Below, in pieces: positions 40,401-50,974 of a stretch of 64,000 bases of DNA; within the stretch, counting starts at the first letter, position 1; every line of letters starts with the position of its first letter. The stretch lies in the NCBI RefSeq assembly GCF_037975245.1, contig NC_092580.1, positions 26,997,501 to 27,061,500 on the forward strand, written 5' to 3'. This DNA comes from Apostichopus japonicus. Taxonomy: Eukaryota > Echinodermata > Holothuroidea > Aspidochirotida > Stichopodidae. Made by a program: the position numbers and the translations under genes. The notes under the pieces are model-generated. The model did no database searches. It was given only the letters and a program-made list of their open reading frames with translations, and had not been told where the DNA came from.

Positions 40401-43400
40401 TCTTAAAAAGCGACATCTTCAGCAATAAAACTCTACATTTCTAAAGAGCGTAATATTTGTTTGGTGTTCGTTGTAATGATAATATGTCAAAAGGTACAGC
40501 AACGAACGCCGAAAGGGACAGATGTGCAACCAACACATGGCTCCCTGTGGGATGCACTACACACGGGAAAGAATGAATTATCACCTATTATACAACACCT
40601 AATTATATTCCGGCCATTTCGTCCCCGTTTTCGCGTAGTGGCGAACGTGCACTTTTGGCGAAATTGAGTTAAATATTGTTCTTACCTACTTCGAGGGTGA
40701 AGAATCGGTTGAGCCGGGTTAGAAGTTTTAAACTGTCTATTTTTTTCGTTTTTTCTGACTCATTTTTGACGAATGTCCACCTAAGACCCACTCTCGTTTT
40801 TACATACTGACGAATACTTTAGTCATCATTACAACCACTCAGTAACACTATTTGTCTAAGGTCCATGCATTTTTGCATATCGACGAATATTACCCTTTGG
40901 AACAAGCCGAACATAACAACCATGCCATACTGACTTGAGAACCAACTAACTGCCATTTGAAAACACCCAGGATTATGGGGAGGTAATATCTTTATTAGTT
41001 CACCTCGTCATTTAATTGATTAATACAGTATTCATATACTACGGAAGCGTAGAAGGGACATGGTGATGAAAGAGAAACAAACTCGTCAAAATGACAAAAT
41101 TCGGAAAAAGACGTTTTGCCGAGTTTAACAACTCGTCAAAACGACAAAATTATTAAATTTGCCGAGATGCAACAAGTCGTCAAAATGACAAAATTTTGTA
41201 AATTGACGTTTTGCCTGGATACAACAAGTCGTCAAAATGACAAAAATTTGAATCTCAACGTTTTGCCGAGATACAACAAGTCGTCAAACTGACAAAAATC
41301 TGAAAAGTGACGTTTTGCCGAGATACAGCATGTCGTCAAAATGACAAAATATTGAAAATTGACGTTTTGCTGAGATACAACAAGTCGTCAAAATGAATAA
41401 AATGTGAATGTTAACGTTTAGCCGAAATATAACAAGTCGCCAAAATGAAAAAAATCTGAAAGTTGACGTTTTGTTGAGATACGACAACTCGTCAAAATGA
41501 GAACAATCTGAAAATTGACGTTTTGCCGAGATACAAATCGTCAAATCGTTACAAATGTAACATCTCCCTAAAGAAGTTCGGATTCTCTTAGCTGTTGGCG
41601 GCTTTGCTCATCACGAGCATTACTCTAGCCTAACTTAAAACTACCTTTTTCTAGCTAAGTAATACCTAGTTACATAATTGAAGGTCACATACTTTTACAT
41701 GAAACTTTGGAAGGTACTAGCATAGTTTATACTTAAGTAGTTACTTTGCTACAAAGGACGAGGAGGGGGGGGGGCGTTTAGACCGAATTACTAGAAAATC
41801 TGTATAGCAACCTTTAATACTGTCTTGCCAAATGCTTCAATTAATGAAGGATCTTTTACGATTTATCAAAGAAACATGGCTTATTCATTGGCTGACACAA
41901 TTTCTTCAAGGATGGTCCAGACAAGTAAGGTTGGATAAAGGGTTATCGGAAATATTGGAAATAAAGGTTGGTGTGCCTTGGGGTGGGAGGGGGGGGGTCC
42001 ATTATATGCTATATTATTTACTATATATACTGATGAAATTAGGTCAAACTCACACATTTCTATAACAAAATATGCCGATGATACTGCTGTATCATGTACA
42101 ATTCATAAGAGCTCTGTTGAAACTGACCAATGAAATTTTCAGTGTTCTGTAAATGACATAGTTCCAACATGTGACCGCAAGACTTTATTGCGTAACTCCC
42201 CCCCCCCCCCCAAAAAAATAAGGGAAATTTGTTTTTGAAAATAAACCATAAAACATGAAGGTCTCATTCTATCAAGGTCGCAACGTATTATTATTATTAT
42301 TATTATTGAGGGATCTGATGTGGCTAGAACCTCCAAAACTGAGCACTGGGAGTATACAGTGACGACAGTTTGACCTTTTCTTGCAAAGCATTAAGGTATT
42401 AAAAAAGTATATTATATAGTATCTAGTGTGGCTTACGTTGTGTCTTTCTTTAACCAAAATGCTAAGGAAAATGTTTTCAATACTATTATTCTACCCTGGC
42501 ACATGTGATCTATACAGTGCCTGCCTGGTACCATTTTATATTGCAAAAAAAAGCAAAGAAAAGAAGACTGAAGTTTCTTAAATACTTATCATCTATATTA
42601 ATTTAGAATACAATATACTTTTAGAAAAAGTAAATGCTGCTGCAAGACCTGAGTTTACAAGAATGGCTAATAAGATTTACAGTGATCAGAATAACCCTTT
42701 GTATACTGTACTGAAAACTCTCCTGCACAAATCGAGCAGAAATCTAAGAAATCCACACAAAATACCGAACGTAAGTTTACAGCAACTCATTTATTTACCG
42801 TGCTGCTTTATACATTCCATTCGAGCACTTAGGATGTTTGTTATAGTTTGTTTGTTATATCGTTTTATGTAATAACTTTTGTATAAGTAGATGTATTTAA
42901 TATGATATCCTATCATCTTGACATTTTCTCCCTTTTTATATTAGTTATTCTTGGACTGTTTGGTATCCTATCATCTTAAAAAAAACTTTTATATGAGTTA
43001 TTCTTCTGGTTGAGGTGTTATATGACTCCTCTCTATAATTTTTATATGTATACTGGAAGGAAATAAAAAGAAGGAACAACATACTACAGTACATCTTGGA
43101 AACACTTGAACAATGGCACAGTTATTTCCTTCTTTAAATCTGAGGATTCACATGAGGTTGGGTTGGATATTATGAATGTGCCTGTGAGCATAAGAAATTT
43201 TTTATATGTATACTGGAAGGAAATAAAAAAGAAGGAACAACATACTATAGTACAACTTGGAAACACTTGAACAATTGCACAGTTGTTGGGTTGGTTATTA
43301 TGAATGTGCCTGTGAGCGTAATAAAATTTCACATTCCGTTTAAGGGGATAGTATAGTGGAATAGCTTCCCAAAGCGTTTGAAGGATACTTAGAAACTATC

Positions 43401-46400
43401 GTCAGAGACATTTCACGTAATACACTAACTTGAAAATGAAGAATTGCACACAATTTTCCGTAGTCTGTGTGCTTTATAAGAGTTCCGACTTAACAGATTA
43501 CGCCACTGGAACTATTATTTTTGCAACTGCATGTGTTCACAGTTCATCATATACATTGTCTATTTTATACATTATAGAAAATGGTGGGGGTTCTTTAAAA
43601 TAAATAGGACCAATATATAACCCTTTCAGCAGCCGGCTCTCCTTGCCCTCCCTACCTCAACATCTCTCTATCGGACACCCTACATTTCACCCAAGAAACA
43701 CATACTAAAACACTTACATCCGCCCATAACCCATACAAATTCCTTGTCTATTTTATACATTGCAACAAAACGTGGGCGTTCTTTTTAAATTAATAAGACC
43801 AATATACCACCATTTCAACAGCCGGCTCTCCTTGCCCTATATACCACCTCCCCTCGTCATATCCGACTCCATCCATGTCACTCAAGAAAAACATACTAAA
43901 ACACGTATGTTGATACCTGCGTATAACCCATTCCTTGTCTATTTTATACATTAAAGTAAACCGTGGACATTCTTTTTAAACTTATTAAGACCAATGTACC
44001 ACCCCATCGATTATTTTCTTCTATCGTAAGGTTATTCCACCTAACCCCCCCCCTTCCTCTCCCCATGTGACAGTGAACATTCACGGTGTACCCTATGGCT
44101 ACTACACACAAAAGTGACGAATACAAGTCTGTGACAGGCGAAACCTCAAAATTTAGTTCTAGCACAGTGATCAATGTGTGGCGAATGTCTAAAATTAACT
44201 GAAAATGACATGACATAACGACGAAAATGTTTACACTAAAATTACTACTATGTAAGTAATTTCAGCAACAAACATGAGAACTCAAAGTTCTATTTGTTAT
44301 ATTTAATATATTGACAACTTTCGGTAAAAAAAGATCCTCTTTTAGTTACGCTATACTAAAGTCAAAATATGAAAATCTTTAGAGCGCGTTTTCTCAAAAC
44401 TCACATTTTGAACATTCGTCACTACGCCAGAACGAGGACGATTTGATTGGTCAATTGCTCGTCGATTGCATGCAAAATCCGGGGGACACCCCCTCCCCTT
44501 ATACCCCTCCCCCAGGACGGCGATTCGTGGCATGTACCAGCATTTGCCTTCTCAAGAGTTGGGAGCTATGTAAATGTATGAGCATGAGGATTTACAGTTT
44601 AACACCATTTTGCAGTTACAGGCTGGTTGTAAGAAATTTATAACCTATGAGAAATCAAATTTCTTGAGAAAGATGATCTCAACTTTGTTTTATAAATATT
44701 TTAGAAAATTACACCTGGGAAACATTTTTTTAGAAGTAAATTAACATCACCATTGTACACTTTTGTCGCACCAAATTGCATCTGAGGGCATTCAGAAATA
44801 GAAAATTTTCCAAAAGGGAGGGGGTCACCCCCTCCCCTTAGACCCCTCCCCCATATCACTCTAATGCCACTTTGGCCCCTCCCAAACAATGGCCCTGGAT
44901 CCGCCAGTGAACACATGATAGATATGCTTGAAAGGCTACAAGAGGCTTGAACATCATGTCGACTGAATTTTGTTAACAGTGTAGTAGTGTATTTTGTTTG
45001 TATCACCCTTCTTTTCTTCAGTTCTTGCGGCCTGGGTACAGGGTACGTCTTAAGAAACATCGCCAGGGATAGAGCCTGGGCAAAAAAAACAAACAACTTG
45101 ATCCACTCTCAACTTTAGTCCCTTTATGGGTTGGGGGCATGAGGGTCAAGCCTTCCTATAGAAAAACTGTCCTCAAATTTACTCGAGCTTTAGTAAATTG
45201 TTACTTGATAACATTAACTACCCCAAATAATACTGCCATTAGGATTCATCATTGAGTGCACTTAATTAATTGACCAGCCACCATATGATTGTAAACACAA
45301 GTGCTCTAATGGCCAGCACTATTTTCCTGTGTGTGAAGACAAGTTTGGCTTGACCACTGAAATACTTCACTGTGTGTTTAATCATGAATTTGTGCAGAGG
45401 TGCCTTCATTACCAACTCTGTTAAATATTCAATCTCCCCTGTTTTTTTTGGGTAAAATATTCCACTTCACGACCAGTTCATTCATTTTGGGGGATTATGA
45501 AGGAAACCTTAGACCTTGTGACACAGACATGACCCAAAGTCTAGCCAAGATTCCTTCCGTTTATATCTTGGTATTTTGGCTGTAATTTATGTCGATGGCG
45601 GGAGAACTGTTTCAAAAACCAAACCGTGTTATTGTTTGTTCTGGTGTGTTGACAGATTAAATTGTTCGTTCTCATAACTTAATTCTTATCATTTCTTCAA
45701 CAGAGACCAAACGACTTGTTTCGATCCGATTAAGACATTATTGGTCTATAAAAACAACACCAGACCGAAAAACATGACCTTCTCCCAATCGTTTCAATCT
45801 CATATATGGAAAGTGGCAAAAGAAGATATCGGCAAAAGCTTAACTAACGACTCGTACTTTAAGCGGGTGCATTGTACCGTTGACGAACTCGACACAGCGT
45901 ACGACACAATGGATATGAAGCCAAAATGTGCTATCATAGGGAACAGTGGTATACTGTTAAATAGCAGATGTGGCAGAGAGATCGACTCACACGATTACGT
46001 AATCAGAGCAAATTTACCTGGTTTAAAGGAGTACAACCGAGATGTGGGGAACAAGACAACTCTAATGATGATGAATAGGGCAGCTGTAGGGAGTATGTGT
46101 AAGACCTTACTGGGTAAACAAAGCACAACACAGGCGAAGGAAAATTACAGGAAGATGTTAGAATATTTTCGATATATGAACGATAGCATTCTCTGGATGG
46201 CTAAGGGTACCGGGAGCTTTCGAAAACACTTACAAAGGATCGCAGTTTTATTTGGAAAAGAGAACATTCATACCCGGTTTGGATTCAGTTATGTCTCTAC
46301 CGTGGGCTTAACACGAACGTAAGTAATTTACTAAGAATGATGTAAAAATAAATAAAAGATTGGACCACTACAGATGGGACATTGCAAATTTAGTCTAGTT

Positions 46401-47458
46401 TATCATACATGTCCTAATTCCGACAGTTATTTTGACAATTTTGACAAATTATGTGCTAGGTCCTATATCAAACGGAAGATTGATGATTCGATTACATGTG
46501 GCATTCAAAAGGATCCAGCCCTAATGTTGTAGAACTGGACCATAAAATTTAATTTAAAAAAAGTTAATGGAGAAGATGCATATATATTCCTTCCTCTTTT
46601 GCACAATTCAAAGTGGATTCGATCATTCACTGTGCTGGGTACGTCTAAGTGAGTTAACCAGCCAATTCGTCTCGCTGCTTAAAGGCATTGAAGACTCGCC
46701 CCAAGCGGTTAACCGTGCGTCGCCCTCTGAAAAAAGTGAACTTTCTGTTGCTTGCAAGTGAAGTTTTCTTCTTGTGGCTACAAAATACAGACAGTAATGA
46801 AATGTGATACCTTGTTTGTGCGCGAGTCTTCCCTGCCTTTAAGTTGTTTTGTCTCAGTAGGATATATGGATTACACAATGCATGTTAGTGTTTACAAAAA
46901 AATTATAGTTGTTAGTTTAGGGGACTTCTTGGACAGCTTCAAAATCCAAAACAATCTGTTTACAGAATAGACCTATATTCCTGGTTATGCCGAATGAAAA
47001 TATTATTTAGATTTATAGCTCCACCCCTACCCAGGAGGGTAGGGGTAATATCGATTTGTAGAAATGTGATGATTTGTAAAGATATCCAGTGATATGTTAT
47101 AATATATGCTGTTTGATTAATGACTAACTTCAATATGAACTGTGTCAACAAATTTTGTCTTTCTCCCTATTCTTCTTCTTCTGTCCGTGTTTACAGGAGA
47201 TGGCGGACTCGGAAGGTTCCATCTTCCGGACTAATAATGTTAGCTATAGCAGAGACGTTCTGTCAAAACATGACCCTTTACGGGTTCTATCCATATGCAA
47301 AAGACCCGTCTGGTAACCCGGTGTTATATCATTATTACCAACCAAATCTCACAGACTTTCATACAAACGCTCATGATTTTGATAAAGAACACAAAATGCT
47401 TAGGTCTCTCCAGGATCAAGGCTTTCTGCGGTTAGTTATCGATCCATGTGGAAAGTGA
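28238..47458 (+). CDS. ST8Sia-like alpha-2,8-sialyltransferase (whole gene, 3 coding exons)
   Basis: Predicted Golgi type II membrane enzyme of CAZy family GT29, transferring sialic acid from CMP-sialic acid to sialylated glycans. Exons: 28238-28458, 45704-46318, 47197-47458, with phases 2 and 2 closing exactly to 365 aa. Seen: a membrane anchor near residues 17-33 (VFFVVCCLCITSLCF); sialylmotif L from K148 (CAIIGNSG, CGREIDSHDYVIRANL); motif S near 287-309 (PSSGLIMLAIAETFC); motif III YHYY at 323-326; motif VS as H338-x4-E343; and the C-terminal Cys363 expected to pair with Cys149 in ST8Sia enzymes. Several N-glycosylation sequons (e.g. N91, N97, N303, N329). Met11 is an alternative start. 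ST8Sia assignment rests on the motif L text; which subclass, and whether it makes mono- or polysialic linkages, cannot be told. Intron 1 is 17.2 kb and full of transposons. Confidence 0.92.
30606..31621. mobile_element. hAT element (1,016 bp)
   Basis: Ends CATAGGCATACG and CGTACGCCTATG are inverted repeats with one mismatch, flanked by perfect 8-bp duplications CCTGTAGT (30598-30605, 31622-31629). G-rich near the left end and C-rich near the right. No transposase frame of useful length, so it is non-autonomous or decayed. The right part (31,440-31,555) carries the core shared with the elements at 11,133 and 15,771. Confidence 0.92.
31898..32325 (+). repeat. Duplicated CACTGGCGGATCC module around a dispersed repeat
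   Basis: A roughly 110-bp module starting CACTGGCGGATCCAAGG and ending TTAAAAAAATCGAG appears at 31,898 and again at about 32,208. Between them lies the segment that also occurs inverted at 25,180-25,375. The module start resembles hAT ends (a mirror-image CTGGATCCGCCAGTG end is at 44,885-44,899), but no target duplication was established. Confidence 0.8.
32652..33954 (-). repeat. 3' LTR of the Gypsy element
   Basis: Same 1,303-bp length and the same termini as the 5' LTR. It is preceded in element orientation by a short purine tract. The 61-82 aa open frames inside both LTRs are not known proteins. Confidence 0.95.
33955..33961 (-). promoter_or_regulatory. Polypurine tract of the Gypsy element
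   Basis: AGGGGAG directly precedes the 3' LTR in element orientation, the usual position of the plus-strand primer. It is short. Confidence 0.55.
34354..38235 (-). CDS. pol: Gypsy Pol polyprotein (protease, RT, RNase H, integrase)
   Basis: A 1,293-codon frame counted from its first GTG; it probably has no start of its own and is read by frameshift from gag. Residues as numbered from 38,235: aspartic protease with DTG at 41-43; reverse transcriptase about 310-510 with FSAIDLLSGYHQ and the YLDD box at 467-470; RNase H about 615-740 with D625, E669, D695 and D737; integrase zinc finger H879, H884 and the C911/C914/C917 cluster; integrase core D945, D1004, E1040 with the second and third acids 35 residues apart. 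The tail has acidic Ser/Asp repeats. All catalytic residues are present and the frame is intact. Confidence 0.96.
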   Translation of the reverse strand: MSQVLGGPVKEQQGSQGVEIVSACQTTTVLVNGKTVEAVLDTGIEVTILSKRCFHDLFGDTPLEHINWLKISSADDVEMPYLGYFEADIQLGKEIIVGRGILVLAADRDPPMLVGLNVIKDMDPAYLVQELGLSTNTPKAKPQPNIQGLVRVCGTRVIVPPESVKVISVSCPFVHGSEEVVVEPLTQLPKGIFVGSTLNRTGRKLNLQVLNLTKENVVLQPRTPLGKLEVPSVIHDDSLSVTKVKSSVQHVHASVDTAQREPCWKVPLPDSLTEDQRNKAVDLLRRNAEIFASSDDDLGNAEGVSHKIPLTDEVPVRQPFRRIPPSQWEEVREHIRKLLDKGVIRPSTSSYASPIVLVRKTDGSLRMCVDYRKLNQKTIKDAYPIPRIEDSIDALHGSQWFSAIDLLSGYHQVAMAETDRHKTGFITPFGLYEFNRMPFGLSNAPGTFQRLMQTCLHDQFFQSVLCYLDDILVYSKTFEDHLTNLQRVFDRLKQQGLKIKPSKCTFFQSEVTYLGHKVTRAGVMPSPDKIQAVKDWPAPRNVKELRSFLGFCSFYRRFVYNFSQTAKPLHTLVSTCLHQQKSTKTVPFMWSDEHQEAFKILKQKLCENVVLAYPNYTLPFELEVDASLCGLGAVLYQVQDGKRRVLAFASRTLRGSEKTMDKYSSFKLELLGLKWAVTEKFREYLLGHKFVVYTDSNPLAHLGNAKLDAVSQRWVGALAAFDFKTFYKPGKSNTVADALSRIPPLSDTPDIASSAECTPMCTIVPEDLQMATVAAISGSKQEINCPVTSPLVFPSYSREQLREFQQKDPTISRFYESWLSNTKPSMTDRRQNKELSLLVKQWDKLHEMDGLLYRTCPENNTNQLLLPKVLREEVLKACHDQCGHQGGKRTTLLVKQRCYWPKLSSDVIAYCEECDRCVRAKNQPKIREPLRSIVANKPNDIVAVDFTLLERDTAGKENVLIITDIFSKFTQAIPTKDQTAQTTAKKLAQHWFLLFGAPRRLHSDQGRNFESALIQQLCQIHNITKTRTTPYYPEGNGQAERFNRTLHNLLKTLPPSKKRRWSEYLPEVLYAYNCTPHASTGFSPFYLMYGREPILPVDFLLSQHHSQTSDSVDEWIFKHNEALQMAHKKAGETLKHQAAARKRLFDKRAEDKPLEVGTNVYTKSHPRGRHKIADEWGADVYKVLSRPNDNSVYEIQLADGSGPNKMVHRREIRPCPSLSLPVPLLHGNLPNNTDARDMSLPRLTVPTSYLSDSSDDSSLYSSDDEQPRLRRSCRVNRGQHTNPYNVPKSVKYT
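38219..38259 (-). promoter_or_regulatory. Predicted -1 ribosomal frameshift signal between gag and pol
   Basis: The slippery heptamer G GGA AAC (38253-38259) is in the gag frame and is followed at once by the gag TAA. Slipping back one base reads GGG AAA CTA AGC and enters the pol frame, which is open from there. Eight bases downstream, CCCAGT (38239-38244) can pair with ACTGGG (38219-38224), extendable by CC/GG across one mismatch. Heptamer, spacer and stem fit known retroviral sites. Confidence 0.8.
38250..39191 (-). CDS. gag: Gypsy Gag polyprotein
   Basis: A 313-aa structural protein that would assemble the virus-like particle and bind element RNA. A retrotransposon gag domain is evident in the middle (EFAFRLMALADEF, KEQFRDGLLDG; residues about 55-210). 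It is followed by a coiled-coil-prone segment with basic residues (VVEKLAS to RLERLEREG) and one CCHC zinc knuckle (C288-x2-C291-x4-H296-x4-C301). ATG at 39,191; the TAA stop directly follows a GGGAAAC heptamer, so Pol is probably made by -1 frameshifting at the end of gag. Confidence 0.95.
   Translation of the reverse strand: MSSRALKDLQKQLDGLAAELARAKVGKPDAQPNTVYVLPSERKLRTFTGTDGLPVMTFVEDIRTALKLRRLQGTDATEFVMTYLAGAARQEIRHQPDKVSSDADAILRTLCETFGERRSQGSVMREICSSVQKDGETVSEFAFRLMALADEFAKIPGAPKPETAIKEQFRDGLLDGVLRRELKRLMKEDKGITFIKLRDWALDLAEEESDFVPRRTRRAAVNSTEAATHQLSAVVEKLASTVQTQADIMEAIRVQQGEIVSRLERLEREGQRYKGRGRPRPDRKNIECRRCHQMGHYASECQSPTPINVPSGN
39240..39256 (-). promoter_or_regulatory. Primer binding site of the Gypsy element
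   Basis: TGGTGTCAGAAGTGGGA lies two bases inside the 5' LTR and starts with TGG, complementary to a tRNA CCA end. I could not assign the tRNA. Confidence 0.75.
39259..40561 (-). repeat. 5' LTR of the Gypsy element
   Basis: In element orientation it begins TGTAGTGCATCCC and ends ATCCTCACA (TG...CA). It is followed two bases later by the primer binding site. It differs from the 3' LTR at about 40,046 (t/a) and 40,109 (a/g). Confidence 0.95.
41085..41545. repeat. Tandem repeat, about 52 bp unit
   Basis: Eight or nine degenerate copies of a unit containing CAAGTCGTCAAAATGACAAA and GACGTTTTGCCGAGATA. Within the unit GTCA and TGAC motifs make small dyads. The reading frame on the minus strand is translated repeat. 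Confidence 0.9.
41820..42780 (+). pseudogene. Degenerate LINE reverse transcriptase fragments
   Basis: Frames read LSEILEIKVGVPWG (the VPQG region), then LLFTIYTDEIRSNSHISITKYADDTAVS after a G-run frameshift near 41,985, giving a YADD box near 42,072. A stop follows soon after. A C-terminal-like block (EFTRMANKIYSDQNNPLYTVLK) lies at 42,650-42,780. Several shifts and a C-run interrupt it. Confidence 0.75.
43035..43330. repeat. Tandem duplication, two copies
   Basis: The stretch starting TTTTATATGTATACTGGAAG at about 43,039 recurs at about 43,200, each copy ending with TATTATGAATGTGCCTGTGA. The second copy lacks about 35 bp. Confidence 0.85.
43555..44020. repeat. Tandem repeat, about 190 bp unit, three copies
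   Basis: Units begin near TTGTCTATTTTATACATT (43,556; 43,744; 43,936) and continue with TTCTTT...AAGACCAATATACCACC and a CCGGCTCTCCTTGCCCT stretch. The third copy is incomplete. Confidence 0.85.
44440..44900. repeat. Fragments related to hAT MITE family A
   Basis: Two blocks (44,475-44,520 and 44,765-44,855) match the CACCCCCTCCCCTTAGACCC and GCACCAAATTGCATCTGAGG parts of family A. The region ends CTGGATCCGCCAGTG, a different hAT-type end. No target duplication found; probably a composite of old insertions. Confidence 0.6.
45704..46318 (+). CDS. Sialyltransferase coding exon 2 (motif L)
   Basis: Follows acceptor TTCTTCAACAG and ends at donor GTAAGT. It carries the stem and the whole L sialylmotif. 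The frame runs upstream past the first in-frame ATG to the acceptor, starting (R)DQTTCFDPIK. Confidence 0.95.
47197..47458 (+). CDS. Sialyltransferase coding exon 3 (motifs S, III, VS)
   Basis: Follows acceptor GTGTTTACAG, encodes KVPSSGLIMLAIAETFC, YHYY and the His/Glu VS motif, and ends DPCGK with a TGA stop. Confidence 0.95.
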
Positions 47459-47719
47459 AATGACTTCAGAAACATTTGCCTACGTTTATTCATAGCCTAC
47501 TGTTATAAGAACATAGCAGGCATGCATGCTCGCCCACCCACCCCTTCCCCCCTGTGCCACTCCATTGCTTTAAGCCTGCTCGATCTATGGGACTCTATCA
47601 GATCTGATGCAGGACACCGTCAAGAGCAGTATTACCAACTCATTGTGAGGTCACTATTAGAAAGGTGTAATGTTTAATGTTAATGTTAGGTTTACAGTCT
47701 TGTTCAGGGCCAAGGTTCT
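47459..47719. other. 3' flank of the sialyltransferase gene
   Basis: Presumed 3' UTR start. No clear AATAAA close to the stop codon was identified. Confidence 0.4.
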
Positions 47720-47729
47720 CTCACACGAC

Positions 47730-48056
47730 TTTACAACTTAACCCTGGTCATTGGTAACTAGTCACACCTACACACCAAAGTGCACAATTCAAACAATCTC
47801 TCCTGGGGCACCACAGTGCACCACATACACATGTTATCCAGGAACATCCTATAGGGTGCAGCCACAAACCGGCGCACGCAACTATATTTACAAGTTACCT
47901 CGCAAGTCCCCATTTATACACCTGGGTGAAGAGAGGCAATGGAGATAAAGTGCCTTGCCCAAGGACACAACGTAATGATCTGGCCAGGACTCGAACCTGT
48001 AATCCTTAGATCACAAGTCCACTGCCTTAACCACTTGACCACAACGCCCTCACTGT
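47730..48056 (-). repeat. tRNA-derived SINE
   Basis: On the minus strand an A box TGGTCAAGTGG (48031-48041) and a B box GGTTCGAGTCC (47987-47997) form an internal RNA polymerase III promoter at tRNA-like spacing. They are followed by GTGTCCTTGGGCAAGGCACT, a SINE body motif found in many animals. The left (3') end is approximate. Confidence 0.85.
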
Positions 48057-48289
48057 AATCACCACCTGCAAGACTTAACATCCACCTGGTGTTTGATTGA
48101 TCAAAAATGGGGTGCATGATCAATTGGAGATATAAATCAGTGATGTCAAATATGAATTTTCTTTGTATTCTTTAATTCATAGGCAGATGGAGAAGTGTGA
48201 TAACCTTTCATGTGTTTGTTTTATATGTGGCTTTATTGTAATTATTTATATTACTTTGGTGTATTTACATATAAGTGTCATACGAATAT

Positions 48290-49490
<1,201 letters not shown>

Positions 49491-50974
49491 TATCCATACA
49501 TGGCTATAGATTTCTTGATTATTTTTTACTATACAAAAATATGGATTTCAAAGAAATATGTTGGACTGCAGCTAAGAAAAGAATTGACTTCCTCTGTATA
49601 AAATACTTTGATTTTTTTTTTTTCTATTTGCATGTTTTGACACAAAACAATATTTACATCTTACTGTACCTTGGATTGTCTTTCTCTGCCTACAAAAAAA
49701 ACAAATATGCCTTCTTCTGAATTCATTTCCTTAATGAATGATCAAGAGCAATAAATAGAATGGTTTTTGTTTGTTTTTTTGATTGATTGATTGATAATAA
49801 TTGATTGGTAATAATAGACAAAATAGTTGCAATGCAAGAAAGTGGGTTTTCGTTTCGTTGCTACACCAACATGTTTCTTTTCCTACTTACAGAAGGGAAA
49901 ACACCCTTGACCTGAACAGATCTAATATGGTTGATAACATGTAGTGTTTAGGTCACCTGACGGTGCAAGTGCTTATGATATTGTTGCCTTTGAAGTTTGG
50001 TGCAGTGTATACATTTCTGCTATGTATAAACAATTATATTAAATGCCGACATTGTTGCAATCAAGTTTTCTGAAGAATATTGATTGGTTTAATTGGCAGT
50101 CTTTTAGTCTGCCTGAATGGAAAAAAAATGAATTCGGTAATGAAGTCATATCATCTGTTCCATATCATATATGTAGACGTAGCTAATTTGGTAAACCATT
50201 TTGGATAACGAGGTATGTGAGGTTGGCCAATTGGATAAAGCATTGTAATATTAGTGAGTCTGATATGACTATGTTTAAAGACCAGCTTCAATGTCAGCAG
50301 TTAATCTCACTTTGTTAAGTCATGTTTTGTCTGTTTTTTATTGTTACGTACACATAAGGCTGAAGGCTTGATCAAGTTGAAATATGATATCCTTGAGCTA
50401 CATGCGCTTCTTTCATTTTATGTTTTTCTTTGTTTATTACAACAACAACAACAACAGCAACCACAAAAGAGAAGGTTTAGTTAGTCAAAATTGTTTGCAT
50501 TTTCAAATTAGGGGGGAAAATAGAAAATTGGGATTTTCAACGTTGAAAACCCCAATTTTCTATTATTAGTACAAACAGTGTGGAATATTTTCCTCTTCAA
50601 TAAAAGTTAAACATTTTTGCCACTAGAAATTTAGTCATTTTGATTTACAAACTTGATCAATTTTGTAATATGATTGATGAGATTGCTTTGTGGCAACATA
50701 TGCTTCATCCGGCGCAAACTTAAGTCTCTTTGTAATATTTGTCTATGTTCAAGAAATGACGCCGCAGAAATGTCAAAGTTAAACGCCATTAATAAGTCGT
50801 TTCTGTAATGATTTGAAGTATCCAAATTGCGCAATTTGTTGCTTTATTTTTCGATCTTTTTCGGTATTACGTACTCAAAAGTACCACGTGCGAGATCAAC
50901 CTGGATCTGGATCTGGAGTGATACTACTCAACTCCCCTAAAAGGGGTAAAACGAGTAGGGTGGTGCAGTCTTGT
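49491..50974. other. Intergenic, nothing recognised
   Basis: AT-rich sequence with short homopolymers. A small hairpin (GAAAATTGGGATTTTCAACG against CGTTGAAAACCCCAATTTTC, 50,520-50,565) is the only local structure noted. Confidence 0.5.

Larger units (their letters stand above)
32652..40561 (-). mobile_element. Complete Ty3/Gypsy LTR retrotransposon
   Basis: Two 1,303-bp LTRs in the same orientation flank gag and pol on the minus strand. The 4-bp target duplication CACG is present on both sides (32648-32651 and 40562-40565). Domain order protease, reverse transcriptase, RNase H, integrase is that of Ty3/Gypsy; there is no env frame. Both reading frames are uninterrupted and the LTRs differ at only two places that I noticed, so the insertion is recent and the element may still be active. 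It sits antisense to the sialyltransferase gene in its intron 1. Confidence 0.96.
28459..45703 (+). other. Sialyltransferase intron 1 (17.2 kb)
   Basis: Contains in order: a 1,016-bp hAT element, duplicated CACTGGCGGATCC segments, a complete Gypsy retrotransposon, a 52-bp tandem repeat, LINE RT debris, further tandem repeats and MITE fragments. 28.6-30.6 kb shows no feature beyond a GC-rich relic near 28,570-28,680. Confidence 0.75.

Noticed and set aside
47987-48041. Functional tRNA gene
   Set aside because: A and B boxes are present, but the flanks do not fold as an acceptor stem and the sequence continues into a SINE body.
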